Shown here: positions 1 through 8,913 of the stretch, piece by piece | Layout: every line of letters begins with the position of its first letter | Position numbering within the stretch: position 1 is the stretch's first letter | Source: Streptomyces cirratus | GTDB lineage: Bacteria; Actinomycetota; Actinomycetes; Streptomycetales; Streptomycetaceae | Reading direction: 5' to 3' | DNA length: 64,000 nucleotides | NCBI RefSeq assembly: GCF_014650775.1 | Contig: NZ_BMVP01000007.1 | Span: 186,001 to 250,000, forward strand | The notes under the pieces: model-generated | The model's input: only the letters and a program-made list of their open reading frames with translations | What the model was told of the DNA's origin: nothing | Databases searched by the model: none | Program-made: the position numbers and the translations under genes

Positions 1-28
1 GTCCGAGAACAAACAGGGAGCAACCGGA

Positions 29-1111
29 ATGGGTTCGGTTCGCGTAGCCATCGTCGGCGTGGGCAACTGCGCCGCCTCGCTGGTGCAGGGCGTCGAGTAC
101 TACAAGGACGCCGACCCGGCGGCCAAGGTCCCCGGTCTGATGCACGTCCAGTTCGGCGACTACCACGTGGGTGACGTCGAGTTCGTCGCCGCGTTCGACG
201 TCGACGCGAAGAAGGTCGGCCTCGACCTTTCGGACGCCATCGGCGCCAGCGAGAACAACACCATCAAGATCTGTGACGTCCCGAACACGGGCGTCACCGT
301 GCAGCGCGGCCACACCCTGGACGGCCTGGGCAAGTACTACCGCATGACCATCGAGGAGTCCGCCGAGGCTCCGGTCGACGTGGTGCAGATCCTCAAGGAC
401 CGCCAGGTCGACGTCCTGATCTGCTACCTTCCCGTCGGTTCCGAGGAAGCGGCGAAGTTCTACGCCCAGTGCGCCATCGACGCCAAGGTCGCGTTCGTCA
501 ACGCCCTCCCGGTCTTCATCGCCGGCACCAAGGAGTGGGCGGACAAGTTCACCGAGGCCGGTGTTCCGATCGTCGGCGACGACATCAAGTCCCAGGTCGG
601 CGCCACCATCACGCACCGCGTGATGGCGAAGCTGTTCGAGGACCGCGGTGTCCGTCTTGAGCGCACCATGCAGCTCAACGTCGGCGGCAACATGGACTTC
701 AAGAACATGCTCGAGCGCGACCGCCTCGAGTCGAAGAAGATCTCCAAGACGCAGGCCGTCACCTCGCAGATCCCCGACCGTGAGCTCGGCGAGAAGAACG
801 TCCACATCGGCCCCTCCGACTACGTCGCGTGGCTCGACGACCGCAAGTGGGCCTACGTCCGCCTCGAAGGCCGCGCTTTCGGCGACGTCCCGCTGAACCT
901 CGAGTACAAGCTCGAGGTGTGGGACTCCCCGAACTCGGCCGGTGTCATCATCGACGCCCTGCGCGCCGCGAAGATCGCCAAGGACCGCGGTATCGGTGGT
1001 CCGATCCTGTCGGCGTCGAGCTACTTCATGAAGTCCCCGCCGGTCCAGTACTTCGACGACGAGGCCTACGCGAACGTCGAGAAGTTCATCAAGGGCGAGG
1101 TCGAGCGCTAA
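29..1111 (+). CDS. ino1: Inositol-3-phosphate synthase
   Basis: This 360-residue enzyme converts glucose 6-phosphate to inositol 3-phosphate using NAD. That is the first step towards mycothiol and phosphatidylinositol in actinobacteria. The N-terminus carries a dinucleotide-binding motif (VGVGNCA, about residues 10-16), and the protein has the length and conserved features (GDDIKSQVGAT, NVGGNMDF) of the short bacterial/archaeal form. An ATG start at 29 is preceded by GGGAG. A strong hairpin follows the gene at 1191-1231. Only 28 bases of upstream sequence are in the window, so any promoter or regulator gene lies outside. The family assignment is firm. Confidence 0.95.
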   Translation: MGSVRVAIVGVGNCAASLVQGVEYYKDADPAAKVPGLMHVQFGDYHVGDVEFVAAFDVDAKKVGLDLSDAIGASENNTIKICDVPNTGVTVQRGHTLDGLGKYYRMTIEESAEAPVDVVQILKDRQVDVLICYLPVGSEEAAKFYAQCAIDAKVAFVNALPVFIAGTKEWADKFTEAGVPIVGDDIKSQVGATITHRVMAKLFEDRGVRLERTMQLNVGGNMDFKNMLERDRLESKKISKTQAVTSQIPDRELGEKNVHIGPSDYVAWLDDRKWAYVRLEGRAFGDVPLNLEYKLEVWDSPNSAGVIIDALRAAKIAKDRGIGGPILSASSYFMKSPPVQYFDDEAYANVEKFIKGEVER

Positions 1112-1190
1112 GCAGCTCCGGCTCGACGCGTTCCACAGGAAGGCACGCGAAGCCCAAGTCCTCCGGACACCTGGACTTCGACTGTTCTTC

Positions 1191-1231
1191 CGCCGAGGGT
1201 CCCCGGGCAATGTGCCCGGGGACCCTCGGCG
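1191..1231 (+). terminator. Perfect 19-bp hairpin terminator after ino1
   Basis: Bases 1191-1209 and 1213-1231 form a perfect 19-bp inverted repeat with a 3-nt loop. There is no clear U-tract, as is usual in Streptomyces. The stem ends only 19 nt before the probable start of the next gene. Confidence 0.8.
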
Positions 1232-1249
1232 TATGTGACCCTTGCCCTC

Positions 1250-2536
1250 ATGCCTGTCGTACGTGATCTGCGCGTACTCCTGCGCCTGAGGGACTTCCGC
1301 AATCTGCTGACCGTACGGCTGTTCTCCCAGGCCGCCGACGGCGTCTACCAGGTCGCACTCGCCACCTACGTGGTGTTCTCGCCGGAGAAGCAGACCTCAC
1401 CCGCGGCCATCGCCTCCGCGATGGCGGTGCTACTCCTGCCCTACTCCGCCGTCGGGCCGTTCGCGGGCGTGCTGCTGGACCGCTGGCGCCGCAGGCAGGT
1501 CTTCCTCTACGGCAACCTCCTGCGGGCTTGCCTCGCGTGCGTGACCGGCCTGCTGATCGTCACCCACGTCCCCGACTGGCTGTTCTACGTCTCGGCTCTG
1601 TCGGTGACCGCCGTCAACCGCTTCGTCCTGGCCGGGCTGGCAGCGTCGTTGCCCCATGTCGTAGGGGTCGGTCAGCTGGTGACGGCGAACGCCCTCTCAC
1701 CCACCGCCGGAACCCTCGCGGCAACCGCGGGAGGGGGCCTGGCCTTCCTGGTCAGGGTGCTGTCCGCGGACTCCGACGCACTGGTCGTACTGTTCGGCGC
1801 CGGGCTGTACCTGTGCGCCGCGCTGGTCTCCCTGCGCCTGGCCGTCGGCCTGCTCGGGCCCGACCACCCCCCTGGCCGGTCCCGCCCGTCGCTCGCCGAG
1901 GGAGCGGCCCTCACCGTACGGGGCATGGCCGAAGGCCTCCGGCACCTGGCCGGACGCCGGGAAGCCGCCCAGGCCCTCACCGCGATGACCATGATGCGGT
2001 TCTGCTACGGGGCCCTACTGGTCACCCTGCTCATGCTCTGCCGTTACTCCTGGTCGGACGACGAGTCCGCCGGCTTGGCGCTGCTCGGTGTCGCGATCGG
2101 CGTCTCCGGCGCGGGGTTCTTCGCGGCAGCCGTCGTCACACCGTGGCTGGTGGGCAGGCTGGGCACCCGAGGCTGGATGACTCTCTGCGCGGGTGGCGCG
2201 GCAGTCCTGGTCCCGGCACTCGGCCTGTTCTTCGCGCCAGGACCGATGCTCGTCGCCGCCTTCGCCCTGGGTATCGCGACGCAGGGCGCGAAGATCTCCA
2301 CTGACACCGTCGTGCAGTTCCAGGTGGACGACGAGTTCCGGGGGCGTGTCTTCTCCGTCTACGACGTGCTGTTCAATGCCGCGTTCGTGGCAGCGGCCGC
2401 GGTGGCTTCCCTGATGCTCCCCGCCGACGGCCGATCCGTGGCGCTGGTGGTGAGTGTGGCTGTCCTCTACGCCGCCACGGCGGCGCTCCTCCAGCGGCAG
2501 GGCCGACGCCCCGCCAAGGGCGCCGCCCAGCAGTAG
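1250..2536 (+). CDS. MFS transporter
   Basis: This is a polytopic membrane protein of 428 residues with the pattern of the major facilitator superfamily. It has many hydrophobic helices, and a basic loop motif after the second helix (LLDRWRRRQ) matches the MFS loop 2-3 signature. The substrate cannot be inferred from sequence. I chose ATG 1250 (MPVVRDLRVLLR) because homologues typically begin there. GTG 1235 is an in-frame alternative, and neither has a good ribosome-binding site. It sits downstream of ino1 behind a strong terminator, so it is probably transcribed separately. It converges on the CCA-adding enzyme gene, with three parS sites between them. Confidence 0.85.
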   Translation: MPVVRDLRVLLRLRDFRNLLTVRLFSQAADGVYQVALATYVVFSPEKQTSPAAIASAMAVLLLPYSAVGPFAGVLLDRWRRRQVFLYGNLLRACLACVTGLLIVTHVPDWLFYVSALSVTAVNRFVLAGLAASLPHVVGVGQLVTANALSPTAGTLAATAGGGLAFLVRVLSADSDALVVLFGAGLYLCAALVSLRLAVGLLGPDHPPGRSRPSLAEGAALTVRGMAEGLRHLAGRREAAQALTAMTMMRFCYGALLVTLLMLCRYSWSDDESAGLALLGVAIGVSGAGFFAAAVVTPWLVGRLGTRGWMTLCAGGAAVLVPALGLFFAPGPMLVAAFALGIATQGAKISTDTVVQFQVDDEFRGRVFSVYDVLFNAAFVAAAAVASLMLPADGRSVALVVSVAVLYAATAALLQRQGRRPAKGAAQQ

Positions 2537-2563
2537 CCACGAGGGACGGCCCGGCGGCGCGAT

Positions 2564-2623
2564 GTTTCACGTGAAACATCACCTCGGTTTCACGTGAAAC
2601 AGGGCGACGGTTTCACGTGAAAC
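2564..2623. other. Triple tandem parS array
   Basis: Three perfect copies of the palindrome GTTTCACGTGAAAC lie at 2564-2577, 2587-2600 and 2610-2623. Each starts exactly 23 bp after the previous one. This is the ParB-binding centromere site of Streptomyces. The array occupies the gap between two convergent genes about 20 kb from oriC. Confidence 0.95.
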
Positions 2624-2643
2624 ATCATGCGGCCGGCCCTGCC

Positions 2644-4110
2644 TCAGGCCTGAGAGGCCCACCACTCCTTCAGCGCCGCCACCGCCGCATCGTGTCCCAT
2701 CGGCCCGTTCTCCAGCCGCAGCTCCAGCAAGAACGCGTACGCCTTGCCGATCACCGGGCCAGGACCGACACCCAGCACCTGCTGGATCTCATTGCCGTCC
2801 AGGTCGGGCCGGATCGCTTCCAGCTCCTCCTGCTCCTTGAGCTGCGCGATCCGCTCCTCCAGGCCGTCGTACGTCCGGGAGAGCGCACTGGCCTTGCGCT
2901 TGTTGCGCGTGGTGCAGTCCGACCGCGTCAGCTTGTGTAGCCGTTCCAGCAGCGGGCCCGCGTCACGGACGTACCGGCGGACGGCCGAGTCGGTCCACTC
3001 CCCGTCCCCGTACCCGTGGAAGCGCAGGTGCAGCTCCACCAGCCGGGACACGTCCTTGACCATGTCGTTGGAGTACTTCAAAGCGGTCATGCGCTTCTTG
3101 GTCATCTTCGCCCCCACCACCTCGTGGTGGTGGAAGGAGACGCGGCCGTCGCTCTCGAACCTGCGGGTGCGGGGCTTGCCGATGTCGTGGAACAGGGCAG
3201 CCAGACGCAGCACGAGGTCCGGGCCGTCCTCCTCCAGGTCGATCGCCTGCTCCAGCACGGTCAGGGAGTGCTCGTAGACGTCCTTGTGGCGGTGGTGCTC
3301 GTCACTCTCCAGCCGCAAAGCGGGCAGCTCGGGCAGCACCCGGTCGGCCAGGCCGGTGTCCACGAGCAGCCCGAGGCCCTTTCGGGGGTGTGCGGACAGC
3401 AGGAGCTTGTTCAGCTCCGCCTGCACCCGCTCCGCCGAGACGATCTCGATCCGCTCGGACATCGACTTCATCGCCGCCACGACCTCGGGTGCGACCTCGA
3501 AGTCCAGCTGCGCGGCGAACCGGGCGGCACGCAGCATCCGCAGCGGATCGTCCGAGAAGGAGTCCTCGGGGGTGCCGGGGGTGCGCAGGACGCCTTCCCG
3601 GAGGTCCTCCAGGCCGCCGTGCGGGTCGATGAACTCCTTTTCGGGCAGCGCGACGGCCATCGCGTTCACCGTGAAATCACGGCGGACCAGATCCTCCTCG
3701 ATGGAGTCGCCGTAGGAGACCTCCGGCTTGCGCGAGGTACGGTCGTACGACTCCGAGCGGTACGTCGTCACCTCGATCTGGAAGTTCCGGTCGCCCTCCG
3801 CGACGCGAGCCAGCTTCTGTGCGCCGACGGTCCCGAAGGCGATGCCGACGTCCCACACCGAATCGACCCACGGCCGCATGATCCTCAGCACGTCCTCGGG
3901 ACGGGCGTCGGTGGTGAAGTCGAGATCGTTGCCGAGCCGCCCGAGCAGCGCATCGCGCACGGAGCCGCCGACCAGGGCGAGGCGGAAGCCCGCCTCCTGG
4001 AAACGGCGGCCGAGCTCGTCGGCGACAGGAGCGACGCGCAGCAGTTCACTGACCGCTCGGCGCTGCACCTGACTCAGGGCACTGGGGGTGTCTTCATTGG
4101 CGTTCGGCAC
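2644..4110 (-). CDS. cca: CCA tRNA nucleotidyltransferase
   Basis: This is a 488-residue class II tRNA nucleotidyltransferase, which repairs or adds the CCA 3' end of tRNAs. The head domain shows GGSVRD at residues 48-53 and the catalytic DLD at 62-64. The RNA-binding and HD domains follow, with the HD motif visible as FHDIGKP. The reading frame stays open far upstream, but the protein starts at GTG 4110 (MPNANEDTPSAL). The upstream extension is out-of-frame coding of the next gene. Family members split into CCA-adding and poly(A) enzymes that sequence alone separates poorly. From memory, the S. coelicolor homologue behaves as a CCA enzyme. It is divergent from the DUF6049 gene. Confidence 0.93.
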   Translation of the reverse strand: MPNANEDTPSALSQVQRRAVSELLRVAPVADELGRRFQEAGFRLALVGGSVRDALLGRLGNDLDFTTDARPEDVLRIMRPWVDSVWDVGIAFGTVGAQKLARVAEGDRNFQIEVTTYRSESYDRTSRKPEVSYGDSIEEDLVRRDFTVNAMAVALPEKEFIDPHGGLEDLREGVLRTPGTPEDSFSDDPLRMLRAARFAAQLDFEVAPEVVAAMKSMSERIEIVSAERVQAELNKLLLSAHPRKGLGLLVDTGLADRVLPELPALRLESDEHHRHKDVYEHSLTVLEQAIDLEEDGPDLVLRLAALFHDIGKPRTRRFESDGRVSFHHHEVVGAKMTKKRMTALKYSNDMVKDVSRLVELHLRFHGYGDGEWTDSAVRRYVRDAGPLLERLHKLTRSDCTTRNKRKASALSRTYDGLEERIAQLKEQEELEAIRPDLDGNEIQQVLGVGPGPVIGKAYAFLLELRLENGPMGHDAAVAALKEWWASQA

Positions 4111-4296
4111 AACAGAAAAGGGTACGTGGCCCGCCCGGCGGGGGCCGCCGCGTTTTTGCGGCACCCCGCCCCACGACGCCCGCGGGCCGGACCCGATCAT
4201 GTGGAGCAAGGGGCGGCACTCGCGCACAGCGCGCCTCGTTACCATTCGTGGACGCACAACCGACGACCACTGACACTTCGAGGGACGGGCGAGCGC

Positions 4297-6561
4297 GTGG
4301 CCGAGGCGGCAGACATCCTGGGGGCAGCCGCCCCTGCCCGGCGCCGCTGGCTGCGGCGGGCAGTCGTCCTGCTCGCGGGCACGCCGGTCCTCGCCGCCCT
4401 GGTCTACGCCCCTGCCCCGCCGGCTCAGGCCGCCGACTCCGCCGTCGACGTCCAACTGCTCGAGGTGTCTCCCAACGCCCCGGTGAAGAGCGACACCCTC
4501 ACCATCTCGGGCAGCGTGGTCAACAACAGCCGCGAGGCGATCAAGGCCGCGCACGTGGGGCTGCGCTTGGGCCCCGTCGTGGGTGACCGGGCATCCATCG
4601 ACGAGGTGGCGGACCGCACCGGCTTCCGGGCCGGGGTGGACCCGGGGGAGATCGACCCGGCCTACGCGGTGAAGATCGACTCGTTGCCCTCGAAGGCCAG
4701 CCAGCCGTTCACCATCAACGTCCCGGTCGGCAAGCTGGACCTGGGCAAGGACGGTGTCTACCAGCTGGGCGTGTCGCTGTCGGGAGAGACCGACAGCCGA
4801 CCGTACGAGCAGGTGCTCGGTATCCGGCGGACCTTCCTGCCGTGGCAGCCCGAGGCCGCCGCGAAGCGTTCCTACCTCACCTACGCGTGGCCGCTGATCT
4901 CCACCACCAGGGTCACGGCGGAAACCGGCTCTGACGAGTCGCAGACGCCCGTCTTCCTCGACGACTCCCTCGCCAAGGAGCTGGCACCGGGAGGCCGCCT
5001 GGAGCGGATGGTCTCCCTCGGCAAGGACCTGCCGATCACCTGGGTCATCGATCCGGACCTGCTCTACACGGTCGACGCCATGGCCAAGGGCTACCGGATC
5101 CGCAACCCCGACCCCAATGGGAAGCCCCTGCCGGGCAAGAGCAAGGCCGTCGCCGAGCAGTGGCTGAGCGCGCTGGAAACCGCGGTGCAGGGCAAGAAGG
5201 TCGTCGCGCTGCCCTATGCCGACCCCGACCTGGCCTCCCTCGCACACCGCGGCAAGGACGTCTCAGGCACTCTCGGCCAGCTGCGGCCCGCCACCGACAA
5301 GGCGAAGCAGGCCGTCGAGACGGTCCTGCACGTCACCCCGTCCACCGACTTCTCCTGGCCGGTGAACGGCGCGATCGACCCGTCGATCGTCAATGTCGCC
5401 ACCTCGGCGGGCGCCCACAACGTCCTCACCCGCAGCGACAGCCTCCAGGAGACGGGCGCCCTCGGTTACACCCCGACGGCCGCCCGTCCCATCGGCGCGG
5501 GTGCCACGGCGATCGTCGCCGACGCAGAACTGTCGACGGCCTTCGAAGGCGACATGCTCAATGCCAGGGACTCCGCGCTCGCCGTGCAGAGGTTCCTGGC
5601 CCACAGCCTCGCCCTCAACCTGCAGGGCGGCGACGAGCAGCGCAGCTTCGTCGTCACGCCGCAGCGGATGCCGTCCTCCAGCCAGGCGGAGTCGATGGCT
5701 GCGGCCCTGCGCGGCTTGCAGGGCGGCCGCTGGACCCAGCCCTCCGACCTGGAGGCGGCGGCTTCCGCCAAGCCGGACCCGGGCGCCGCCACCCAGGTGC
5801 CGGGGGCCGGCCAGTACCCGGAGGCCCTCAGCCGCCAGGAACTCCCTGTTTCGGCGTTCGAGAAGATCCGGACGACGCAGGAGACCCTCGACCACTTCAA
5901 GGTGATCCTCGCTGCGCCCGAGCGCGTCGAGATCCCCTTCGGCAACACCACCAACCGGGAGATGTCCACCTCGTGGCGCGGCCGGCCCGAGGAGGCCGGC
6001 GTCTACCGGGACCAGGTGCAGGACTACCTCGTGGGGCTCACCGAGAAGGTCAAGGTCGTCCCCAAGTCCGACGCCACCTTGTCCGGGCACAGCGCGATCA
6101 TCCCGGTCAGCGTGCAGAACAGCCTCGTGCAGGACGTCCACAACCTGGTCCTGCGCGTGAAGTCGGCCAACCCCACTCGGTTGATGTTCGGCGACAGCGG
6201 AGTGGCCGAGCAGGAAGTCACCGTCCAGGCCGATCACAGCCAGACCCTGAAATTCCCCGCGAACGCCACCGCGAGCGGTCCCGTCGAGGTCACCGCGCAG
6301 TTGTACACGAAGAGCGGCGTCCCCTACGGCAAGGAACAGAAGTTCACCGTGGAGGCCACCGAGGTCACTCCCACCGTCATGCTGGTCATCGCGGGCGGCG
6401 TTCTCCTCCTCGTCCTGGCAGGCATCAAGATGTACGCGAGCCGCAAGCGCGTGGCGACCCGCGCGGCCGCCGAGGAGAGCACGCAGCCGAGTGACGAGTC
6501 CCCGGACACCGGACCGCAAAGCACAAGCGGGTCCGGCACGGGTGAGACAGTGGACCGTTAA
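4297..6561 (+). CDS. DUF6049 secreted, membrane-anchored protein
   Basis: This is a 754-residue protein of unknown biochemical role. An N-terminal signal or anchor segment (about residues 25-50, ending in PAQAAD) leads to a long extracellular region with immunoglobulin-like beta segments at the start (TLTISGSVVNN) and near the C-terminus. A single C-terminal transmembrane helix (about residues 690-712) precedes a short charged tail. GTG 4297 is chosen because GAGGGA lies upstream and the sequence from there matches homologues. The frame is open further upstream but has no coding character. It lies directly before murJ, as its mycobacterial counterpart does. This suggests a part in envelope assembly, but that is inference. 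Confidence 0.85.
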   Translation: MAEAADILGAAAPARRRWLRRAVVLLAGTPVLAALVYAPAPPAQAADSAVDVQLLEVSPNAPVKSDTLTISGSVVNNSREAIKAAHVGLRLGPVVGDRASIDEVADRTGFRAGVDPGEIDPAYAVKIDSLPSKASQPFTINVPVGKLDLGKDGVYQLGVSLSGETDSRPYEQVLGIRRTFLPWQPEAAAKRSYLTYAWPLISTTRVTAETGSDESQTPVFLDDSLAKELAPGGRLERMVSLGKDLPITWVIDPDLLYTVDAMAKGYRIRNPDPNGKPLPGKSKAVAEQWLSALETAVQGKKVVALPYADPDLASLAHRGKDVSGTLGQLRPATDKAKQAVETVLHVTPSTDFSWPVNGAIDPSIVNVATSAGAHNVLTRSDSLQETGALGYTPTAARPIGAGATAIVADAELSTAFEGDMLNARDSALAVQRFLAHSLALNLQGGDEQRSFVVTPQRMPSSSQAESMAAALRGLQGGRWTQPSDLEAAASAKPDPGAATQVPGAGQYPEALSRQELPVSAFEKIRTTQETLDHFKVILAAPERVEIPFGNTTNREMSTSWRGRPEEAGVYRDQVQDYLVGLTEKVKVVPKSDATLSGHSAIIPVSVQNSLVQDVHNLVLRVKSANPTRLMFGDSGVAEQEVTVQADHSQTLKFPANATASGPVEVTAQLYTKSGVPYGKEQKFTVEATEVTPTVMLVIAGGVLLLVLAGIKMYASRKRVATRAAAEESTQPSDESPDTGPQSTSGSGTGETVDR

Positions 6562-6608
6562 AGCGATGCCGTGGCCGGTCGGCCTGGGGACGATGAGGTG
6601 GGGTTTCG

Positions 6609-8789
6609 ATGAACGCGCCGTACGACGGTGAGCGCGCGCAGGGCACTGGTGGGCCGGCGCCCTCCCAGGGCACCGCGCCGGGTGCCCCGGTACCCGGGCA
6701 GGCCTCCGCGCCCGTACCCGCGCCGGATCACGACCCGTATGTCCAGGATGCCTACGACTACGACCCGTACCGGTCGCAGGACCTGTCGGCCCAGGACCCC
6801 GTGGCGGAGGTCCTGTACGACCGGGCTTCACACCCTCCGCCGCCGCCGGGCACCTACCTGGAACCCGGCCCCCTGTACGCGGCTCCCCAGCCTCCCTCGT
6901 ACGGCGGTCCCGACGCGCGCGTCTGGGCTCAGACCCCGCCGCCCGAGCCGGACGGCCCTTCCCGCCACCTGCCCTACGGTGACCGCCCCACGACCACGGA
7001 GTTCGTGGGTGTGGACTCCCTGGTGACCCAGGCCGCGGAGGAGCAGCCGGAACCGGATGCCTTCGCACACCTGTACCGCGACCAGGAGGCGGCCCCGCAG
7101 GTTCCCGCCGAGGAGCCCCCGGTCGCCGTCCCGGCGCCGGCCAAGCCCGCCGGGCGGGCTTCCGGCCTATTGAAGTCGAGCGCCCTGATGGCGGCCGGCA
7201 CGATCGTGTCCCGCATCACCGGCTTCCTTCGCACGCTCGTGATCGGCACCGCGATCGGTGTCACCACTCTCAACGACAGCTACCAGGTCGCCAACACCCT
7301 GCCGACGATGATCTACGTGCTGGTCGGCGGTGGCGCCCTCAACGCCGTGTTCATTCCGCAGCTCGTCCGTGCGATGAAGAACGACGAGGACGGCGGCGAG
7401 GCGTACGCCAACCGCCTCCTGACGCTCGTCGTGGTGCTGCTCGGCGCCGTCACCACCGTCTGCGTGCTCGCGGCGCCGCTGTTCATCGGCATGATGTCGC
7501 AGAAGATCGCCGACGACCCGCACCGGATGGACGTCGCGGTCGCCTTCGCCCACTACTGCCTGCCCACGATGTTCTTCATGGGCGTGCACGTGGTGCTCGG
7601 TCAGATCCTCAACGCCCGCGGCCGTTTCGGCGCGATGATGTGGACCCCCGTCCTCAACAACATCGTCGTCATCGCCACCTTCGGCGCGTTCATCTGGGCG
7701 TTCGGCGGCTTCACCAGCACCGGTGTCGACGAGGCGAGCATCACCCCCGAGGGGGTCCGGCTGCTCGGCCTCGGCACCCTGCTCGGCCTCGCCGTCCAGT
7801 CCCTGGCGATGATCCCCTACCTGCGTGACGCCGGCTTCAAGCCGCGCCTGCGCTTCGACTGGAAGGGCCACGGGCTCGGCAAGGCGGCCGGCCTCGCCAA
7901 GTGGACGTTCTTCTTCGTCCTGGCCAACCAGCTCGGGCTCATCGTGGTGACCCAGCTCGCGACCTGGGCGGGCGACGTCGCCCACAGCCAAGGCCACGAC
8001 GGCACCGGCATCGCCGCCTACAACTACGCGCTGCTCCTGTGGCAGATGCCCCAGGCCATCATCACCGTCTCGGTCATGACCGCCGTCCTGCCCCGCATCT
8101 CCCGCTCGGCCCACGACGGGGACGTCGCCGCCGTCCGTGACGACATCTCCTACGGCCTGCGGACCTCCGCCGTGGCGATCGTGCCCTGCGCCTTCGCGTT
8201 CCTCGCGCTCGGCGTCCCGATGTCCACCCTCCTGTACGCCGGATCCGGCTCGGCCACGGCACAGAACATCGGCTACATCCTGATGGCCTTCGGCCTCGGA
8301 CTGATCCCGTACTCCGTCCAGTACGTCGTCCTGCGCGGCTTCTACGCCTACGAGGACACCCGGACGCCCTTCTACAACACCGTCATCGTCGCCGCCGTCA
8401 ACGCCGGCGTCTCGGCGCTCGCCTTCCTCGTCCTCCCCGAGCGCTGGGCCGTCGTCGGCATGGGCGCCGCCTACGGCCTCGGATACACGGTCGGTGTGGG
8501 CGTCGCCTGGCGCCGCCTGCGCGCCCGCCTCGGCGGTGACCTCGACGGGGCACACGTGATGCGCACCTACACCCGCCTCATCGGCGCTTGCGTCCCGGCC
8601 GCAGTAGTGGCCGGCGCGGCCGCTTACGGGGTCACCAAGTGGCTGGGCAGCGGAGCCGCAGGGTCGCTCGCCGCCCTCGTGGCCGGCTTCGTCGCCCTGG
8701 TGGCCGTTTTCCTCGCCGCCGCCAAGCGCATGCGCGTCGAAGAACTCAACGCGATGGTCGGAATGGTCCGCGGACGTCTGGGACGTTGA
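6609..8789 (+). CDS. murJ: Lipid II flippase MurJ (MviN)
   Basis: This 726-residue protein flips lipid II across the membrane for peptidoglycan synthesis. The first 180 or so residues are Pro/Gly-rich, probably disordered and cytoplasmic. A MOP-family core follows from about residue 185 (SSALMAAGTIVSRITGF) with roughly 14 hydrophobic helices. The ATG at 6609 lies 47 bp after the DUF6049 gene, so the two are likely cotranscribed. Unlike the mycobacterial homologue, it ends after the flippase core. The pseudokinase domain that is fused in mycobacteria is the next, separate gene. Confidence 0.95.
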   Translation: MNAPYDGERAQGTGGPAPSQGTAPGAPVPGQASAPVPAPDHDPYVQDAYDYDPYRSQDLSAQDPVAEVLYDRASHPPPPPGTYLEPGPLYAAPQPPSYGGPDARVWAQTPPPEPDGPSRHLPYGDRPTTTEFVGVDSLVTQAAEEQPEPDAFAHLYRDQEAAPQVPAEEPPVAVPAPAKPAGRASGLLKSSALMAAGTIVSRITGFLRTLVIGTAIGVTTLNDSYQVANTLPTMIYVLVGGGALNAVFIPQLVRAMKNDEDGGEAYANRLLTLVVVLLGAVTTVCVLAAPLFIGMMSQKIADDPHRMDVAVAFAHYCLPTMFFMGVHVVLGQILNARGRFGAMMWTPVLNNIVVIATFGAFIWAFGGFTSTGVDEASITPEGVRLLGLGTLLGLAVQSLAMIPYLRDAGFKPRLRFDWKGHGLGKAAGLAKWTFFFVLANQLGLIVVTQLATWAGDVAHSQGHDGTGIAAYNYALLLWQMPQAIITVSVMTAVLPRISRSAHDGDVAAVRDDISYGLRTSAVAIVPCAFAFLALGVPMSTLLYAGSGSATAQNIGYILMAFGLGLIPYSVQYVVLRGFYAYEDTRTPFYNTVIVAAVNAGVSALAFLVLPERWAVVGMGAAYGLGYTVGVGVAWRRLRARLGGDLDGAHVMRTYTRLIGACVPAAVVAGAAAYGVTKWLGSGAAGSLAALVAGFVALVAVFLAAAKRMRVEELNAMVGMVRGRLGR

Positions 8790-8913
8790 CGGACGGACCC
8801 GTACGGTTCGACCCTCCTTCGCGTGTCGTGCGGAGGGCCGGACTGTGGGCACAATTGGCATGGCTTCGCAGACTGGCCGACAGCGCGCAACGGATGGGGA
8901 GGCAGGGACGACG

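Noticed and set aside
3016..4296. Plus-strand extension of the DUF6049 frame
   Set aside because: It is antisense to the CCA enzyme. A signal-peptide-like start with a ribosome-binding site exists at 4297.
4111..5247. Very long minus-strand open frame extending the CCA enzyme N-terminus by about 380 residues
   Set aside because: It runs antisense through the DUF6049 gene, has no family similarity and a biased composition. The conserved protein begins at GTG 4110.
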